From NCBI GenBank assembly GCA_963606545.1, contig CAVCYP010000017.1, positions 1 through 36,041 of the forward strand: 36,041 bases of DNA, written 5' to 3'. This stretch comes from UBA9732 sp963606545. GTDB lineage: Bacteria; Spirochaetota; Spirochaetia; Sphaerochaetales; Sphaerochaetaceae. Below, in pieces: positions 14,825-23,704 of the stretch (position 1 is its first letter; the number at the start of each line of letters is the position of its first letter). Under the pieces are notes generated by a model. It was not told where the DNA came from. It searched no databases and saw only the letters and a list, made by a program, of their open reading frames with translations. The position numbers and the translations under genes were made by a program.

Positions 14825-16813
14825 ATGAGTAGAAAAACGGCAGTCTTGTTTTTAGTAATTCTGGTGGTAGTTTTGGCTTCATGCTCTGAGAATCCAGGGA
14901 CAACTACAATGAAGCTGATTCTTTCCACGTATTCGGAGTCCACTGGGAAAACATTGCTACCAAGCGATAGTTCTCTGTTGGACGTTAGCAAATATTCCGT
15001 GTCGGGGACAGGTCCAAATGGAAAGACCTTTTCAATAGACTCGGATAGTAGTTCCTTGACAATTGAGGGCTTAACAATAGGGGATTGGACTGTAACTGCT
15101 AGAGGTAAGAACACTTCTGGAACAGAACTTGTAACAGGTAGTTTAACGTTCAAACTTACTGATAAAGCCACGCCGCAAACAATTGTCTTGGATACTCTTG
15201 TTGGAACTGGAGCTTTTAGATACACCGTTGATTGGCACTATTGTGATGTGGCCAAACCAGTTGTGGAAGCCTATTTGCTTGGACCTGACATGAGTGGAAG
15301 CGAATATCCTCTGGATATAACGCAAGATGACGATTCAAAGACGGCAACGGTATCAGAAAGTTTGTCATCTGGTTCTTACAGGCTTAAAATCCTTCTTTAT
15401 GACGATGAAACTCAGGTTGCAGGCCTGGTAGAGGCGGTGAGAATTTCCAACGGCACAACCACGGAGGGTAGCCATACCTTTCTCTTCAACGAATTGGGCC
15501 CCAACACTATAACTTACATTTCAGACGCAACGGGAACCCCAATCAAGGGAACTCTGGCGGTAGACGGAGCCCCATCTTCCATGGTAGCTGAGACCGAGTA
15601 TTCCTGCACTTTCTCTTTTAGCGAGCCCGATAAAGTTCAGGCAGAAGGCCTTACTATTGAGTGGTACTACGACGGCAACTACATGACAACGGCTGATTTG
15701 ACAACCTCAGGAGGCACTTATTCCTTTACGCCAAAGGCTGGAGTACACAGAGTTGACGCGGTAGTCTACAACAAGAAGTTGGGTAGCACAGGTTCTGCAA
15801 CCTGTAGTTTTACTGTTGAGCCAGATGGCCAGGCTGGAGACCTTGCACTTTCAGTTGAAAATGCGGGAACCGCAATGGAGATAACCTCAAAGACAATTAT
15901 AGGTGCTCTGCCTGGTAATAAAATTGTTGTAGTAACTCCAGATGCTAACAAACTTTATCTTTGTACGGTACGCGCAAGTTCTATTGCTGTAGAGAAGACC
16001 TATACCAATAGCCAGCTTTCTTGGCTTGGGGATGTTGAGAAAATGTTCTCAGATAAGGTTTCCAACTTTATTCTCTTTACTGGAAAATTCATTGATAGTT
16101 CTGAAAGCGCCATTTGTATGTACTTTGATTCTTCTGCAAATACCGTTGCAGAAAAATATAGAGGTAAGTACATAGTGAACATGAAGAGTAGATATTTCTC
16201 TAATATTGTTGGAGCTGCTTTTGCTGGTAATAACTACATTTACGTTGCAGATGCTGGTTCAAGATACGACTTTACCCTGAAGATAAACGGAACATCGGTT
16301 AGTCTAGCTGGTGCCAACACAAAGGCTGGTTCTTCTTATTATGCGGCCTCTGATATTGATGCATCGCCAGACGGGAAATACTCAGTTAGCGTTTTCCCAA
16401 GCGCTACCAGCTTTGTTTCATCAACCGTGGGAAGTGAAGCTATTCTCATTGATCCTATTGTTTCTGAAGCCGATAGCTCTGCAGGAAAGCATATTAGGTT
16501 TGCTAACTCCCAGTTGGTGGTTGTTGCAAATAATAGTAGCTTCACTACCTACAAGTACGTTAAAAATGCACCTTATACCAAGTACAAAACCTTCAGTGTT
16601 CCAGTAGCAGATCTTGAAGCCGATGGTTCTAATTACTTCTACGTCTTAGACACGGCAAATAGGATTATTGCCTTTGAAGCTTCTGCTTACGAAATAGCCC
16701 AGCATGGTACTGTGGAACTTCCTTCTAAGGCTCAGAGTTTTGCCCTGACAGAGGACTACTTCCTTGTGGTCCTGGAGGACCTTAAACTCAATGCTTATGG
16801 AATTATTAAGTAA
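14825..16813 (+). CDS. Large lipoprotein with Ig-like and propeller-like regions
   Basis: 662 residues. The signal peptide ends in lipobox LASC (Cys20). Residues about 25-350 are strand-rich and Ser/Thr/Gly-rich, with Ig-like pieces (TIEWYYDGNYMTTADL, YSFTPKAGVHRVDAVVYN). From about 360 the pattern changes to repeated short blades (IVVVTPDANKLYLCTV, NYIYVADAGSRYD, YFYVLDTANRIIAFEA, YFLVVLEDLKLNAYG), suggesting a beta-propeller-like C-terminal half. GGAGG lies seven bases before the ATG. An A-tract-rich stretch of about 70 bp (14731-14779) precedes it and may act as an UP element. It heads a set with two other exported proteins. The function is unknown; it is likely displayed on the outer or inner membrane. 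Confidence 0.75.
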   Translation: MSRKTAVLFLVILVVVLASCSENPGTTTMKLILSTYSESTGKTLLPSDSSLLDVSKYSVSGTGPNGKTFSIDSDSSSLTIEGLTIGDWTVTARGKNTSGTELVTGSLTFKLTDKATPQTIVLDTLVGTGAFRYTVDWHYCDVAKPVVEAYLLGPDMSGSEYPLDITQDDDSKTATVSESLSSGSYRLKILLYDDETQVAGLVEAVRISNGTTTEGSHTFLFNELGPNTITYISDATGTPIKGTLAVDGAPSSMVAETEYSCTFSFSEPDKVQAEGLTIEWYYDGNYMTTADLTTSGGTYSFTPKAGVHRVDAVVYNKKLGSTGSATCSFTVEPDGQAGDLALSVENAGTAMEITSKTIIGALPGNKIVVVTPDANKLYLCTVRASSIAVEKTYTNSQLSWLGDVEKMFSDKVSNFILFTGKFIDSSESAICMYFDSSANTVAEKYRGKYIVNMKSRYFSNIVGAAFAGNNYIYVADAGSRYDFTLKINGTSVSLAGANTKAGSSYYAASDIDASPDGKYSVSVFPSATSFVSSTVGSEAILIDPIVSEADSSAGKHIRFANSQLVVVANNSSFTTYKYVKNAPYTKYKTFSVPVADLEADGSNYFYVLDTANRIIAFEASAYEIAQHGTVELPSKAQSFALTEDYFLVVLEDLKLNAYGIIK

Positions 16814-16822
16814 GTCTAATGA

Positions 16823-17350
16823 ATGCCTATGAAGAGAATATTGATTTGTTTTTTACTGTTATTTGTGCTTGTTGGGGCATTGTTTTGCTCCAACAAGCTA
16901 GGTTTTACTTTGGATTTTGGAACCGTTCAAGATCCAGTCTTTAACAAAGGGAGTCTTCAGTTCTCAGGAGATTTTAGATTTTCCCTGCCTGACGGTTTTG
17001 AGCTACGTCTCCCCTTAGGTTTTACCTTAAAAGACTCTTCAAATCTAATAGAAGTTGGGGTGATGCTGGCTTACTATCCGTGGAGTTCTGGCCCGTTTAT
17101 GGGACTATCGCTTTTTTCTGTAGGTTTCTCTAATGGAAGCGAGGTCTTAGAGAACCTAATTAACCTAAATGAAGTACTGATTGGATGGACCTTTGATTTG
17201 GGGCATGGATTAGTCATTGAGCCAAGTCTTTGCGTAAGAGATCCTTCTGGAACTTTCTCTGAGGAGTATTCAAGTATAAAAGGGACTTTCCCCTGTTATA
17301 CCTCATTTAGGTTCCGCCTTTCTTTTGGATGGTTCTTTTTGGAGGTTTAA
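16823..17350 (+). CDS. Small exported protein, beta-barrel-like
   Basis: 175 residues with a clear signal peptide (MPMKRILICFLLLFVLVGAL, cleavage near FCS). The mature part alternates hydrophobic and polar residues with frequent Gly and aromatics (LGFTLDFG, FRFSLPDGFELRLPLGFTL, EVGVMLAYYPW) and ends FRLSFGWFFLEV, an aromatic C-terminal strand like those of outer-membrane beta-barrels. There is no good ribosome site; the ATG at 16829 (MKRILI) is an equally possible start. It is 9 bp after the large lipoprotein and its stop abuts the next ATG directly. An outer-membrane location is inferred. No specific family is recognised. Confidence 0.65.
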   Translation: MPMKRILICFLLLFVLVGALFCSNKLGFTLDFGTVQDPVFNKGSLQFSGDFRFSLPDGFELRLPLGFTLKDSSNLIEVGVMLAYYPWSSGPFMGLSLFSVGFSNGSEVLENLINLNEVLIGWTFDLGHGLVIEPSLCVRDPSGTFSEEYSSIKGTFPCYTSFRFRLSFGWFFLEV

Positions 17351-18247
17351 ATGTATTACAATTGTAAGAATAAACGTCAGTTAACAAAAACGTTTTTTAA
17401 TCAAATGGTGTGTCTTGTTTTGCTTGCTTGTCTTGTGGCCTGCAATATGCAATTTACACCCTCGTTTAAGGAATCAATCTCAGATGCTGAGATGAAATCA
17501 GTAGTTGCTAGAGTCATTGATGTCCAGTTGGAGTATATCAAGGATAATCTTGATGAGGATTTGCAAGAGTCTATTGAAAATGGAGGTGCAAAAGGCTCTG
17601 GGACAATGTCTGGGGCACAAATTGTTGAACTTACAATGCAGGAGGAAGGCGGTAAAGATTACCTAGATTTCTGCTATGCCATGGACGTCTCTCAGGCAAC
17701 TTTGGATACAGAACCTATCATGTCTACTGCAGAGAGTGTGTTGAGTAAAGAGGAGTTCAAAAGGCTTAATTCACAGGTTAATGAGCTTGAAAAATCTCTC
17801 ACTACAAAAGGCCTGGCTTATGCTAAGGGTATTCCATTAGACCAGCAGGAGGCGTTTTACAAAGACTTAAAGACTCTTGTTACAAGAGCAGTAGTCCTTT
17901 TGGTGGCTGGCATTGTCTATGCCTGTGTTCCAAAACTTGTTTTCTGGGGCAAAGTCAGTGCGGCTGCCGCAATTTCAATTGGAGCAGGCCTAGTTGCTTT
18001 ATCAATTATGTCCCTATACGAGTACTTTAAGTACGGACCAGAAGAAGAGGTTTCCTTTGAAGATTGGTTTAAGGAACTTATTGAAATCCCGCAGGCAGAC
18101 TTTGCGCTAACTACTACGGTGACCGCATTAAGTGAGTCAATGGGACTTGGTCCGGTAGTAACCGGAATCATCATTTGCATCTTTGGCATCTATAATGTTG
18201 CAGGCCTAGCCCGAGACATGATGAAGACCTACAACTTTGATGCCTAA
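17351..18247 (+). CDS. Lipoprotein with hydrophobic segments
   Basis: 298 residues. After a basic stretch the N-terminal hydrophobic segment ends in LVAC (Cys31), a lipobox set far from the start. Residues about 40-170 are a charged helical region (SDAEMKSVVARVIDVQLEYI, LNSQVNELEKSLTTKG). Three hydrophobic stretches follow: VTRAVVLLVAGIVYACV, ISIGAGLVALSIMSLYEYF and VVTGIIICIFGIYNVAGLA. GGAGG lies at the end of the previous gene and the ATG follows that gene's stop with no gap, so translation is coupled. A lipoprotein that also spans the membrane is unusual; the hydrophobic stretches could instead form a buried or pore-like helical domain. No known family is recognised. Confidence 0.65.
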   Translation: MYYNCKNKRQLTKTFFNQMVCLVLLACLVACNMQFTPSFKESISDAEMKSVVARVIDVQLEYIKDNLDEDLQESIENGGAKGSGTMSGAQIVELTMQEEGGKDYLDFCYAMDVSQATLDTEPIMSTAESVLSKEEFKRLNSQVNELEKSLTTKGLAYAKGIPLDQQEAFYKDLKTLVTRAVVLLVAGIVYACVPKLVFWGKVSAAAAISIGAGLVALSIMSLYEYFKYGPEEEVSFEDWFKELIEIPQADFALTTTVTALSESMGLGPVVTGIIICIFGIYNVAGLARDMMKTYNFDA

Positions 18248-18260
18248 GATAGTTCTAGGC
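18242..18260. terminator. Weak hairpin between convergent genes
   Basis: GCCTA (18242-18246) and TAGGC (18256-18260) flank a nine-base loop in the seven-base convergent gap and overlap both stop codons. No T-run follows, so it is a poor intrinsic terminator at best. It may limit read-through in both directions. Confidence 0.2.
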
Positions 18261-19991
18261 TCTCTGAAATTGACTGTTGTACAGCTTACTGTAGAAACCG
18301 CCTTTTTCAAGAAGCTGTTGATGGTTGCCCTGTTCAATGATTTTACCGTCTTTCATCACTAGAATGAGGGATGCATTACGTATTGTTGAAAGCCTATGAG
18401 CTACAACAAAACTGGTGCGTCCCTCCATTAACGTGTCAAAGGCCTCCTGAATCTGGAGCTCTGTAAGCGTATCGATGTTTGAGGTAGCTTCATCCAAAAT
18501 GAGCATTGGAGGAAGCTTTAACATTACACGAGCAATGCAGAGGAGCTGTTTTTGTCCTTGACTGAGGCTCCCGTCAGTTAAAACTGTGTCTAGTCCATTG
18601 GGAAGTTGTTGTATGAACTCCCAACAATGGGAAGCCTTTGCAGCCTTTATGACGTCTTCTTCTGAAGCTTTTGGATTTCCAAAGCAAATATTGTCTCTGA
18701 CAGTTCCTTGTTTAAGCCAAGTCTCTTGTAAGACCATGCCGTAATTACTGCGTAAGGAGTGACGAGTCACACTGTTGATAGGATTTTTGTCTATACTAAT
18801 TTCACCTTTGTTTACGTCATAAAAACGCATCAATAGGTTAATCAGGGTAGTTTTTCCACAGCCGGTTGGACCTACAATGGCAATTCGCATACCAGGTTTA
18901 ACGGTAAGATTAAAGTCTTCAATGAGAGGGTGTTCCTTTTCATAGCAGAAGGCCACGTCTTTAATTTCTACTGAACCTTTTGCAGGGGCAAGCTCTGAAG
19001 CCGCATCTACACTTTCTTCTGGTTCATCTAGGAGAGAGAAAACTCTTGAAGCGCAGGCCATTGCATTTTGAAGCTCTGTTACAACGGAGCTTATGTCGTT
19101 GAAAGGCTTCATGTACTGATTTGCATAGGATAGTAGGACTGACAGGCCACCAACGGTAAGGCTTCCACCTGGAATTAAAAGAACGCCCATTAGAGCAACT
19201 CCAGCATAGACAAGGCTGTTTACAAAGCGAGTAGACGGGTTTGTCATACTACTGTAGAAAATTGCCCTTTTACTGTAGTTAACTAAGTCATCGTTTATGG
19301 CTTTGAATCTGCAAGAAGCTCTGTCTTCGTAGCCAAAGGCTTTGACCACTTTTTGGTTTCCAATTAACTCATCAATTAAAGCGGTCTGCTGACCTCTGAG
19401 CTCGCTCTGTTTCTTGAACATTGAAAAGGATCTTCTTGAGATAAATCTTGCTACAAGAAAGCTCATTGGAGTCAAAATTACTACCAAAAGCGATACCTTC
19501 ACATTTTTAGAAAACATGAAGAACAATGTCATGATTATGGTGATAACCCCTGAAAAAATTTGGGTAAACCCCAAAAGTAGGCCATCAGAGATAACATCAG
19601 CATCCGTAATGATTCTGCTGACAATGTCGCCGGAACTGTGTCCATCAAGATAAGAAAGGGGGAGCCTTTGAAGGTGTTTAATTGACTTGGATCTTATATC
19701 CTGAACAATCTTAAACGTGATGTGGTTGTTCAGAAGATTCATTAACCAAGTACATAGGGCTGCAACGGCAATGACTATCAAGATTTTGTTCAGATAGCTA
19801 TACATTGGGCTGAAGTTGACGTTGTTCAAGCCCAGAATTTGGTCTATTGCATCACCAAAAAGGATAGGAGCATATAACTGAAGTATTACGCTTGCCGCCG
19901 CAAAAATAACACTCAAAAGAAGGGCTGGCCAATATTTCCCAATGTATGGGAGGAGTCTCAAAAGGGTTGATTTTTTATCTTTAGTTTTCAT
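18255..19991 (-). CDS. ABC exporter half-transporter with a complete catalytic site
   Basis: 578 residues. An N-terminal six-helix ABC exporter membrane domain (about 15-310, starting LLPYIGKYWPALLLSVIFAA) is fused to a nucleotide-binding domain. Walker A is VGPTGCGKTT, the Q-loop is VLQETW, the signature is LSQGQKQ, Walker B with catalytic Glu is LILDEATS and the H-loop is VVAHRLST. It pairs with the upstream half-transporter, whose catalytic residues are altered, as in heterodimeric multidrug or lipid exporters of the TM287/288 and BmrCD type. GGAGG lies seven bases before the ATG, inside the end of the upstream gene (four-base ATGA overlap). The substrate is unknown. Confidence 0.92.
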   Translation of the reverse strand: MKTKDKKSTLLRLLPYIGKYWPALLLSVIFAAASVILQLYAPILFGDAIDQILGLNNVNFSPMYSYLNKILIVIAVAALCTWLMNLLNNHITFKIVQDIRSKSIKHLQRLPLSYLDGHSSGDIVSRIITDADVISDGLLLGFTQIFSGVITIIMTLFFMFSKNVKVSLLVVILTPMSFLVARFISRRSFSMFKKQSELRGQQTALIDELIGNQKVVKAFGYEDRASCRFKAINDDLVNYSKRAIFYSSMTNPSTRFVNSLVYAGVALMGVLLIPGGSLTVGGLSVLLSYANQYMKPFNDISSVVTELQNAMACASRVFSLLDEPEESVDAASELAPAKGSVEIKDVAFCYEKEHPLIEDFNLTVKPGMRIAIVGPTGCGKTTLINLLMRFYDVNKGEISIDKNPINSVTRHSLRSNYGMVLQETWLKQGTVRDNICFGNPKASEEDVIKAAKASHCWEFIQQLPNGLDTVLTDGSLSQGQKQLLCIARVMLKLPPMLILDEATSNIDTLTELQIQEAFDTLMEGRTSFVVAHRLSTIRNASLILVMKDGKIIEQGNHQQLLEKGGFYSKLYNSQFQRA

Positions 19992-21721
19992 TTCTGAGCC
20001 TCCGATTTTTCTTCAGGGAACTGTGAGTAGTAGATGTCTTGGTAGACGGTACAGGTTGTCATAAGAGTTTCGTGATTCCCCATTCCAACAAGATTTCCAT
20101 TGTTGATAACTAGGATTGTGTCTGCTTGTCGTACGCAGGCAATTCTTTGGGAAACTAAGAAGGTGGTTGTCCCTTCTAAGTTTCTAAGAGCTTTTCTTAG
20201 AGCCACATCTGTTGCAAAATCCAGAGCACTCGAAGAATCGTCAAGAATTAGAATTGGTGCTTTCTTGGTAAGTGCCCTTGCTATGGTTAACCTTTGCTTT
20301 TGTCCGCCGGAGAGATTTTTTCCGTTCTGCTCAACTGCAAAATCCAGCTCTCCTGGTTTCTTTTCCACTATCTCTTTTGCTTGTGCAATACTTAGGGCCT
20401 GCCAAAGTTCTTCATCTGAAGCGTTAGCATTCCCCCATTTGAGATTGTCTCTAATTGTTCCTTGAAATAACACAGCTTTTTGTGGAACAACGCCAACGGA
20501 GTTACAAATTTCTTCTTTGGAAAGTTGTTTTACATTTTTACCATTTAGCAAAACAGAACCAGAAGTTGCATCATAGAATCTTGGAATGAGATTTACTAGG
20601 GTGGATTTACCGCTTCCTGTTCCTCCTATGATTCCAACCGTTTGTCCTTTTAAGGCGCAGAAGGAAATATTGTTCAAACTTGGTGCACCGGCGCCACTGT
20701 AGGTGAAACTGACATTTTTAAACTCAACTGCCACGTCAGAAGCAGATTCAGCTTCGCAAGGGCTGGTCTCATATTCCATGCTTGGCTTTATATCCATAAC
20801 TGAGAAAACTCGTTTTGAACAGGCTAGCGCTTTGTTGATGGTAATTGTAAGGGAGGCAAGCTTGATAAGCTCAACTACAATCTGAAGCATGTAGTTATAA
20901 AGGGCAACTACAGATCCCTGTTGGAGGCTGCCAAGAGAAACTTGAATTGCTGCTTGTTTGATTAAAATTATAGTTGCAAGGTTGATAAGAACATAGGTTA
21001 GAGGGTTTAAAACTGCGGATATACGGCCTACAAATAAATTTAATTGGGTTAAGGCATTATTGCTTTCTTCAAACTCTTCTACGCTCTGCTCTTCTCTACA
21101 GAAAGCTCTAATGACTCTGACTCCAGTGAGGTTCTCACGGGTTAGACTTGTAACCTTGTCTAGTCCAGTTTGAGCTTTGCTAAACAAAGGAATGCTGACT
21201 TTCATGATAAAGAGGGTAACGGCTAAAAGAATTGGGATGGTAATTGCAAAAACAATTGCACAACGCACATCAATGGTGAAAGCCATTACCATGGCGCCAA
21301 AAACAATAAAGGGACTTCTCAATAGAAGCCTTAGGCCCATGTTGATTCCTGTTTGAACTTGGTTGATATCGGCTGAGAGGCGGGTGATGAGGGTATCGCT
21401 TCCTAGAGTATCGAGCTCAGTGTGGGAGAACTTTTGGATGTGGTCAAAGAGTTCCTGCCTAAGGTCGCCGGCAATTGAGGTGCTGGCTTTTGCGGAGAAA
21501 AATTGGGCTACGGTACTGCAGGCAAGTCCAATTGCCGCCATGAGGAGAAGTAGGCCAAAGCAGAGGAAAATTTGCGTTTTGTCGGAGCTTGCGTTGGTAT
21601 TAATCATACGCGCTACGACTATTGGTACCAATAGGTCAAAGAGGGCTTCAAGTAGCTTGAAAAGAGGGGCCAAAATGCTCTCTTTTTTATATTTTTTTAG
21701 ATAAACAAAAAGATTTTTCAT
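19988..21721 (-). CDS. ABC exporter half-transporter with a degenerate catalytic site
   Basis: 577 residues with the same architecture as its partner. The membrane domain starts YLKKYKKESILAPLFKLLEA and is followed by Walker A IIGGTGSGKST, the Q-loop VVPQKAV and signature LSGGQKQR. Walker B reads LILDDSSSALD, with Asp where the catalytic Glu should be, and the H-loop reads LVSQRIA, with Gln for His. This is the familiar degenerate half of heterodimeric exporters, so it is unlikely to work alone. Its site would be the non-hydrolysing one and the downstream partner supplies the active site. No Shine-Dalgarno sequence precedes the ATG; TATATT lies 11 bases upstream. The gene is divergent from peptidase T across a 91-bp gap. 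Confidence 0.92.
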   Translation of the reverse strand: MKNLFVYLKKYKKESILAPLFKLLEALFDLLVPIVVARMINTNASSDKTQIFLCFGLLLLMAAIGLACSTVAQFFSAKASTSIAGDLRQELFDHIQKFSHTELDTLGSDTLITRLSADINQVQTGINMGLRLLLRSPFIVFGAMVMAFTIDVRCAIVFAITIPILLAVTLFIMKVSIPLFSKAQTGLDKVTSLTRENLTGVRVIRAFCREEQSVEEFEESNNALTQLNLFVGRISAVLNPLTYVLINLATIILIKQAAIQVSLGSLQQGSVVALYNYMLQIVVELIKLASLTITINKALACSKRVFSVMDIKPSMEYETSPCEAESASDVAVEFKNVSFTYSGAGAPSLNNISFCALKGQTVGIIGGTGSGKSTLVNLIPRFYDATSGSVLLNGKNVKQLSKEEICNSVGVVPQKAVLFQGTIRDNLKWGNANASDEELWQALSIAQAKEIVEKKPGELDFAVEQNGKNLSGGQKQRLTIARALTKKAPILILDDSSSALDFATDVALRKALRNLEGTTTFLVSQRIACVRQADTILVINNGNLVGMGNHETLMTTCTVYQDIYYSQFPEEKSEAQK

Positions 21722-21732
21722 ATCGGGTTCAG

Positions 21733-21738
21733 AATATA
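21733..21738 (-). promoter_or_regulatory. -10-like box close to the ABC exporter start
   Basis: TATATT on the minus strand, 11 bases before the ATG at 21721. The expected leader is only 3-5 nt and no ribosome site is seen. The -35 is weak (TTTATT, 17-bp spacer). Confidence 0.3.
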
Positions 21739-21773
21739 CTACAAAAGAGATTTCTAATAAATCTAAAATCCAA

Positions 21774-21806
21774 TATAATATAAAAGAGGTAAAAACCTCT
21801 AAGGAG
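21774..21806 (+). promoter_or_regulatory. -10 box, leader hairpin and ribosome site of the peptidase T operon
   Basis: A perfect TATAAT (21774-21779) is followed by hairpin AGAGGT/ACCTCT (21785-21790 and 21795-21800, loop AAAA), then AAGGAG (21801-21806), six bases before the ATG. The predicted transcript would begin at or inside the hairpin. A 5'-terminal stem could stabilise the mRNA or hide the adjacent ribosome site. The -35 is weak. Confidence 0.5.
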
Positions 21807-21812
21807 TTTCAT

Positions 21813-23039
21813 ATGTTCAAAAAAGATATTCTTGATAGATTTTTAAGATACGTTCAGGTGGATACCATGAGTGACGAGTCCATTGCAGATAAAAAACACC
21901 CGTCTACTGAGGGCCAGTGGGATCTTCTGAGAATGCTTGAAAAGGAGCTTAAAGCCTTAGGTATCAAGGAGGTTGAGCTGGACCAATACGGCTATCTCCT
22001 TGCTAGAATTGAAGCTACACAGGAAGGACTTCCTACAATTGCCTTCTGCTCCCACGTGGATACGGCAGACGACGTAGATGGCAACCACGTAAAACCACGC
22101 GTGATTGAAAACTACGACGGCACTGACATTATCCTTAACGCTGATTACCAGATTAAAGTAGCCGATAACCCTGAGCTTAAAGGCTATGTGGGCTCCACAA
22201 TAATTACCTCAAGTGGCGATACTCTTTTAGGTTGTGATGATAAGGGTGGCGTTTCTGAAATCATGGCAGCTGTTACCTACCTAATGAAACATCCTGAGAT
22301 TAAGCATGGCGGAATTGAAATTCTGTTCTCACCAGATGAAGAAACTGGTTTTGGAATGAATTTCTTTGATGCAAAGCGCCTCAACGCACAGGCCCTTTAT
22401 ACCGTAGACGGTGGAACCCGTTATGAAGTTGAGCTGGAATGTTTTAATGCAGCAACTGTTAAAGTTCATTTTTCAGGGGTTTCTTACCACTTGGGTTCTG
22501 CAAGGGGAAGAATGGTTAATGCTTTGACAATGGCAGCCGCTTACATCAACGCAATTCCACAGGCAGAAAGTCCAGAAGCAACAGATGGAAGATATGGCTA
22601 TTACTGTGCTCAGAGTGCAAGCGGAAATGCAACTGATATGGACGTTACCGTCTATCTTAGAGACTTTGATTACGACCAACTTCTCAGAAGAATTGAGGTT
22701 TTAAAGAATCTAGGAAAAACCATTGAGCTACTTTATAACGGTGGAAAAGTTACAGTTGATGCAAAAATTAGCTATCTGAATATGGGAGAAGCTGCAAAGA
22801 ATAGTCCAAAGGCTGTAGATGTAATTTTTGAAGCCGGCAAGGCGCTTGGACAACCTCTTCACACAGAGATTATTAGAGGTGGCACGGACGGTTCCAGAAT
22901 TGCTGAAGTAAAGGGTATTCCTTGTCCAAACCTCTATACCGGTGGACATAATTTCCACAGCAGATTTGAATGGGCGGCCTTGGATGCTATGAATGATAGT
23001 GCCCAGTTGATTGTTGAGATTATCAAGCATTGGGTATGA
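21813..23039 (+). CDS. pepT: Peptidase T (M20B tripeptidase)
   Basis: 408 residues, the usual family length. A cytoplasmic di-zinc aminopeptidase that removes the N-terminal residue from tripeptides. Metal-site motifs are visible: FCSHVDTADD (His81, Asp83), GCDDKGGVSEI (Asp142), FSPDEETGFG (Glu176 and Glu177), TVDGG (Asp199) and the late YTGGHNFHSRFEW. The N-terminal FLRYVQVDTMSDE is typical of PepT. AAGGAG stands six bases before the ATG. Its TGA overlaps the ATG of the next gene. Together with the M16C peptidase at the end of the operon it suggests peptide degradation as a theme. Confidence 0.95.
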   Translation: MFKKDILDRFLRYVQVDTMSDESIADKKHPSTEGQWDLLRMLEKELKALGIKEVELDQYGYLLARIEATQEGLPTIAFCSHVDTADDVDGNHVKPRVIENYDGTDIILNADYQIKVADNPELKGYVGSTIITSSGDTLLGCDDKGGVSEIMAAVTYLMKHPEIKHGGIEILFSPDEETGFGMNFFDAKRLNAQALYTVDGGTRYEVELECFNAATVKVHFSGVSYHLGSARGRMVNALTMAAAYINAIPQAESPEATDGRYGYYCAQSASGNATDMDVTVYLRDFDYDQLLRRIEVLKNLGKTIELLYNGGKVTVDAKISYLNMGEAAKNSPKAVDVIFEAGKALGQPLHTEIIRGGTDGSRIAEVKGIPCPNLYTGGHNFHSRFEWAALDAMNDSAQLIVEIIKHWV

Positions 23040-23704
23040 TAAAAAGGCTTGCACTTTTAGTTCTAATTCTTGCCTCTTCATTATGCTTGGTTTGGAGTAC
23101 TACAGCGCCTAAAGCCTCTATTAACTATGTTTATGGAAACAGCGTTGCATCTGATACTTTTGAAGAACTTCCAAAGGTTGGTACAATATTTACTGATGAC
23201 AAAAACAATGTCCTAATTGTTAGAGATAGCAATGAAAATGTTGTTGTCTTTGATAAAATAAGCACTCGTTCTACGGTTGAGGTTGGAAGTACTCTTACGG
23301 AAAAAGGGCTTCAGAAGTTGCTCTTTTTAAGGGCTTCCATGAATCACGCAGAAGTTGGATATTCTATGTCTACACTGCTGTATCCTTTAAAGCCTTTGGC
23401 GCTTAGCGGGGTGGCGTACTCAAAAACTTTTGATGGGGTTTACTTTACTTTAGGCTTTGAGTCTGACGTGGTTCTTTCTAAGCTTTGGGATTCAAATTTC
23501 ACTCTTATTGAGGATGGTGGTATTACCGGTTGGTGCACCGCTGGAGTTCTTGTAAAAAAGGGAGTGACTTTTGCTTGTCTTTATGGCCTATCCTACAGAC
23601 ATTACATTGGAACTCTTAGATGGGAATTGGGATATGAAAGTCTACACGCTTCGCAAGAACTCAAATATTCTTCTGCTTTCTTAGGGGTGGGAATTAGTCT
23701 ATGA
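23036..23704 (+). CDS. Small exported protein of unknown function
   Basis: 222 residues from the ATG at 23036, which overlaps the peptidase T stop (ATGA). The signal peptide is MIKRLALLVLILASSLCLVW with likely cleavage near VWS-TT. The mature N-terminal half (about 25-90) has a small soluble region (ASINYVYGNSVASDTFEELP, NVLIVRDSNENVVVFDK). The second half is strand-rich with Gly and aromatics (GVAYSKTFDGVYFTLGFES, ITGWCTAGVLVKKGVTFACL) and ends AFLGVGISL, barrel-like but short. Both ends overlap neighbouring genes by four bases, so it is translated within a tightly coupled operon. It probably acts with the following lipoprotein at the outer membrane or in the periplasm. No family is recognised. 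Confidence 0.65.
   Translation: MIKRLALLVLILASSLCLVWSTTAPKASINYVYGNSVASDTFEELPKVGTIFTDDKNNVLIVRDSNENVVVFDKISTRSTVEVGSTLTEKGLQKLLFLRASMNHAEVGYSMSTLLYPLKPLALSGVAYSKTFDGVYFTLGFESDVVLSKLWDSNFTLIEDGGITGWCTAGVLVKKGVTFACLYGLSYRHYIGTLRWELGYESLHASQELKYSSAFLGVGISL

Noticed and set aside
19988..21721. Inactivated ABC transporter
   Set aside because: Asp for Glu in Walker B and Gln for His in the H-loop are the normal signature of the degenerate partner in heterodimeric exporters.
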